From the NCBI RefSeq assembly GCF_000972705.2, contig NZ_LATL02000118.1:1-23938 (forward strand): a stretch of 23,938 nt of DNA, given 5' to 3'. Origin of the DNA: Limnoraphis robusta CS-951 (GTDB taxonomy: Bacteria > Cyanobacteriota > Cyanobacteriia > Cyanobacteriales > Microcoleaceae). Position 1 is the stretch's first letter. Each line of letters starts with the position of its first letter. Of this stretch, positions 23,659-23,938 are shown piece after piece. A program made the position numbers and the translations under genes. Below the pieces are notes generated by a model. It saw nothing but the letters and a program-made list of their open reading frames with translations, made no database searches and was not told the DNA's origin.

Positions 23659-23876
23659 TTGACATACTCCCCATTTCTAAAGAAAGGGGATTCTCCAAGC
23701 CTCACGGCTTTGGATTACTGATTCATTGACAACCCTTACAGCAAGCTAGTTTCCTAACCTACTCTTTGAGGGGTGAGTCTCCCCAGTCGTTCATCCCATT
23801 TCAGAGATAGTTTCGGTATGCCCTACCGTACTTGAGAAAAAAATGCTTTGTTCTCTGTACTTGGTGCTTTAAGGTT
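23659..23876 (-). ncRNA. Candidate omega-RNA/right end of a second TnpB element
   Basis: On the minus strand this 218-base stretch ends in a CCCC/GGGG-closed hairpin followed by GGGGAGTATGTCAA, which I recognise as the right-end pattern of IS1341-type TnpB elements. Four hairpins are visible: 23669-23689 (CCCC.TTTCT/AGAAAGGGG), 23697-23710 (AAGCC/GGCTT with a TCAC loop), 23770-23784 (GGGG/CCCC) and 23814-23828 (CGGTA/TACCG). Length and structure fit an omega-RNA scaffold lying between a tnpB stop codon and the element end. The guide would be the bases directly after TCAA, namely 23658 downward. Support is by pattern recognition only. Confidence 0.6.
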
Positions 23877-23938
23877 TTATATGGCCAAAGCATTTCTTGC
23901 AAGAACCCCATACCTTAAGTTTTCAAGGTTAATTGCAT
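23877..23938 (-). CDS. Possible 3' end of the tnpB of the second element (5' end outside window)
   Basis: One minus-strand frame is open from the right edge to a TAA at 23879-23877 and reads AINLENLRYGVLARNALAI. The start of this, AINLENL, matches the usual sequence just after the last RuvC Asp in TnpB (DxNAAINL). Position directly before the omega-RNA-like region fits. Twenty codons are too few for a firm call. Confidence 0.4.
   Translation of the reverse strand, partial: AINLENLRYGVLARNALAI

Overview
The window is chromosomal DNA from a cyanobacterium, most likely a filamentous Oscillatoriales-type strain. The phylum call rests on frequent HIP1 palindromes (GCGATCGC, about a dozen copies, e.g. 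near 1540, 1804, 8070, 9195, 9714, 11949, 12052, 16697, 22263 and 23354), a clear ictB gene, a stand-alone PCP_red protein (a family tied to chlorophyll synthesis), heptanucleotide tandem repeats and IS200/IS605-type tnpB debris. The genus is inference only.

Layout. 1-1916: a histidine kinase on the minus strand, running off the left edge. 1917-2571: the only long gene-free stretch. 2572-3012: a small hypothetical protein. 3218-5044: a VWA-domain protein with a duplicated C-terminal module, divergent from an RTX-repeat protein with a Pro-Thr linker (5125-6558). 6559-6808: a repeat-rich intergenic stretch with a large palindrome. 6809-10352: a glycan-synthesis cluster (a GT4 enzyme, a GT-A-like enzyme, and a polyprenol-phosphate glycosyltransferase fused to GtrA). 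A decayed second copy of the 3' end of that last gene lies on the far side of the GT-A-like gene. 10371-10908: two small hypotheticals. 10984-12384: ictB.

12484-18653 looks like a defence or programmed-death island, all on the minus strand. It holds a MazF-like toxin overlapped by its upstream partner, a protein with a Cys/His layout that could be papain-like, a second partner gene sharing a 257-bp 5' duplication with the first, a start-less small reading frame, and a 1288-residue CHAT-NB-ARC-TPR (STAND) protein. Two different C-terminal modules sitting on a nearly identical N-terminal domain, each next to a putative effector, is the most system-like feature of the window. It is inferred from sequence alone.

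18773-23319 is mostly housekeeping: a GT39-type membrane glycosyltransferase on the plus strand, then folP, tpiA, a PCP_red protein and an alpha/beta hydrolase on the minus strand. 23401-23938 holds mobile-element debris. The 3' part of one tnpB starts exactly where the right end of a second TnpB element appears to stop, so the second element seems to have inserted into the first. If so, the natural guide of the second element would be tnpB sequence.
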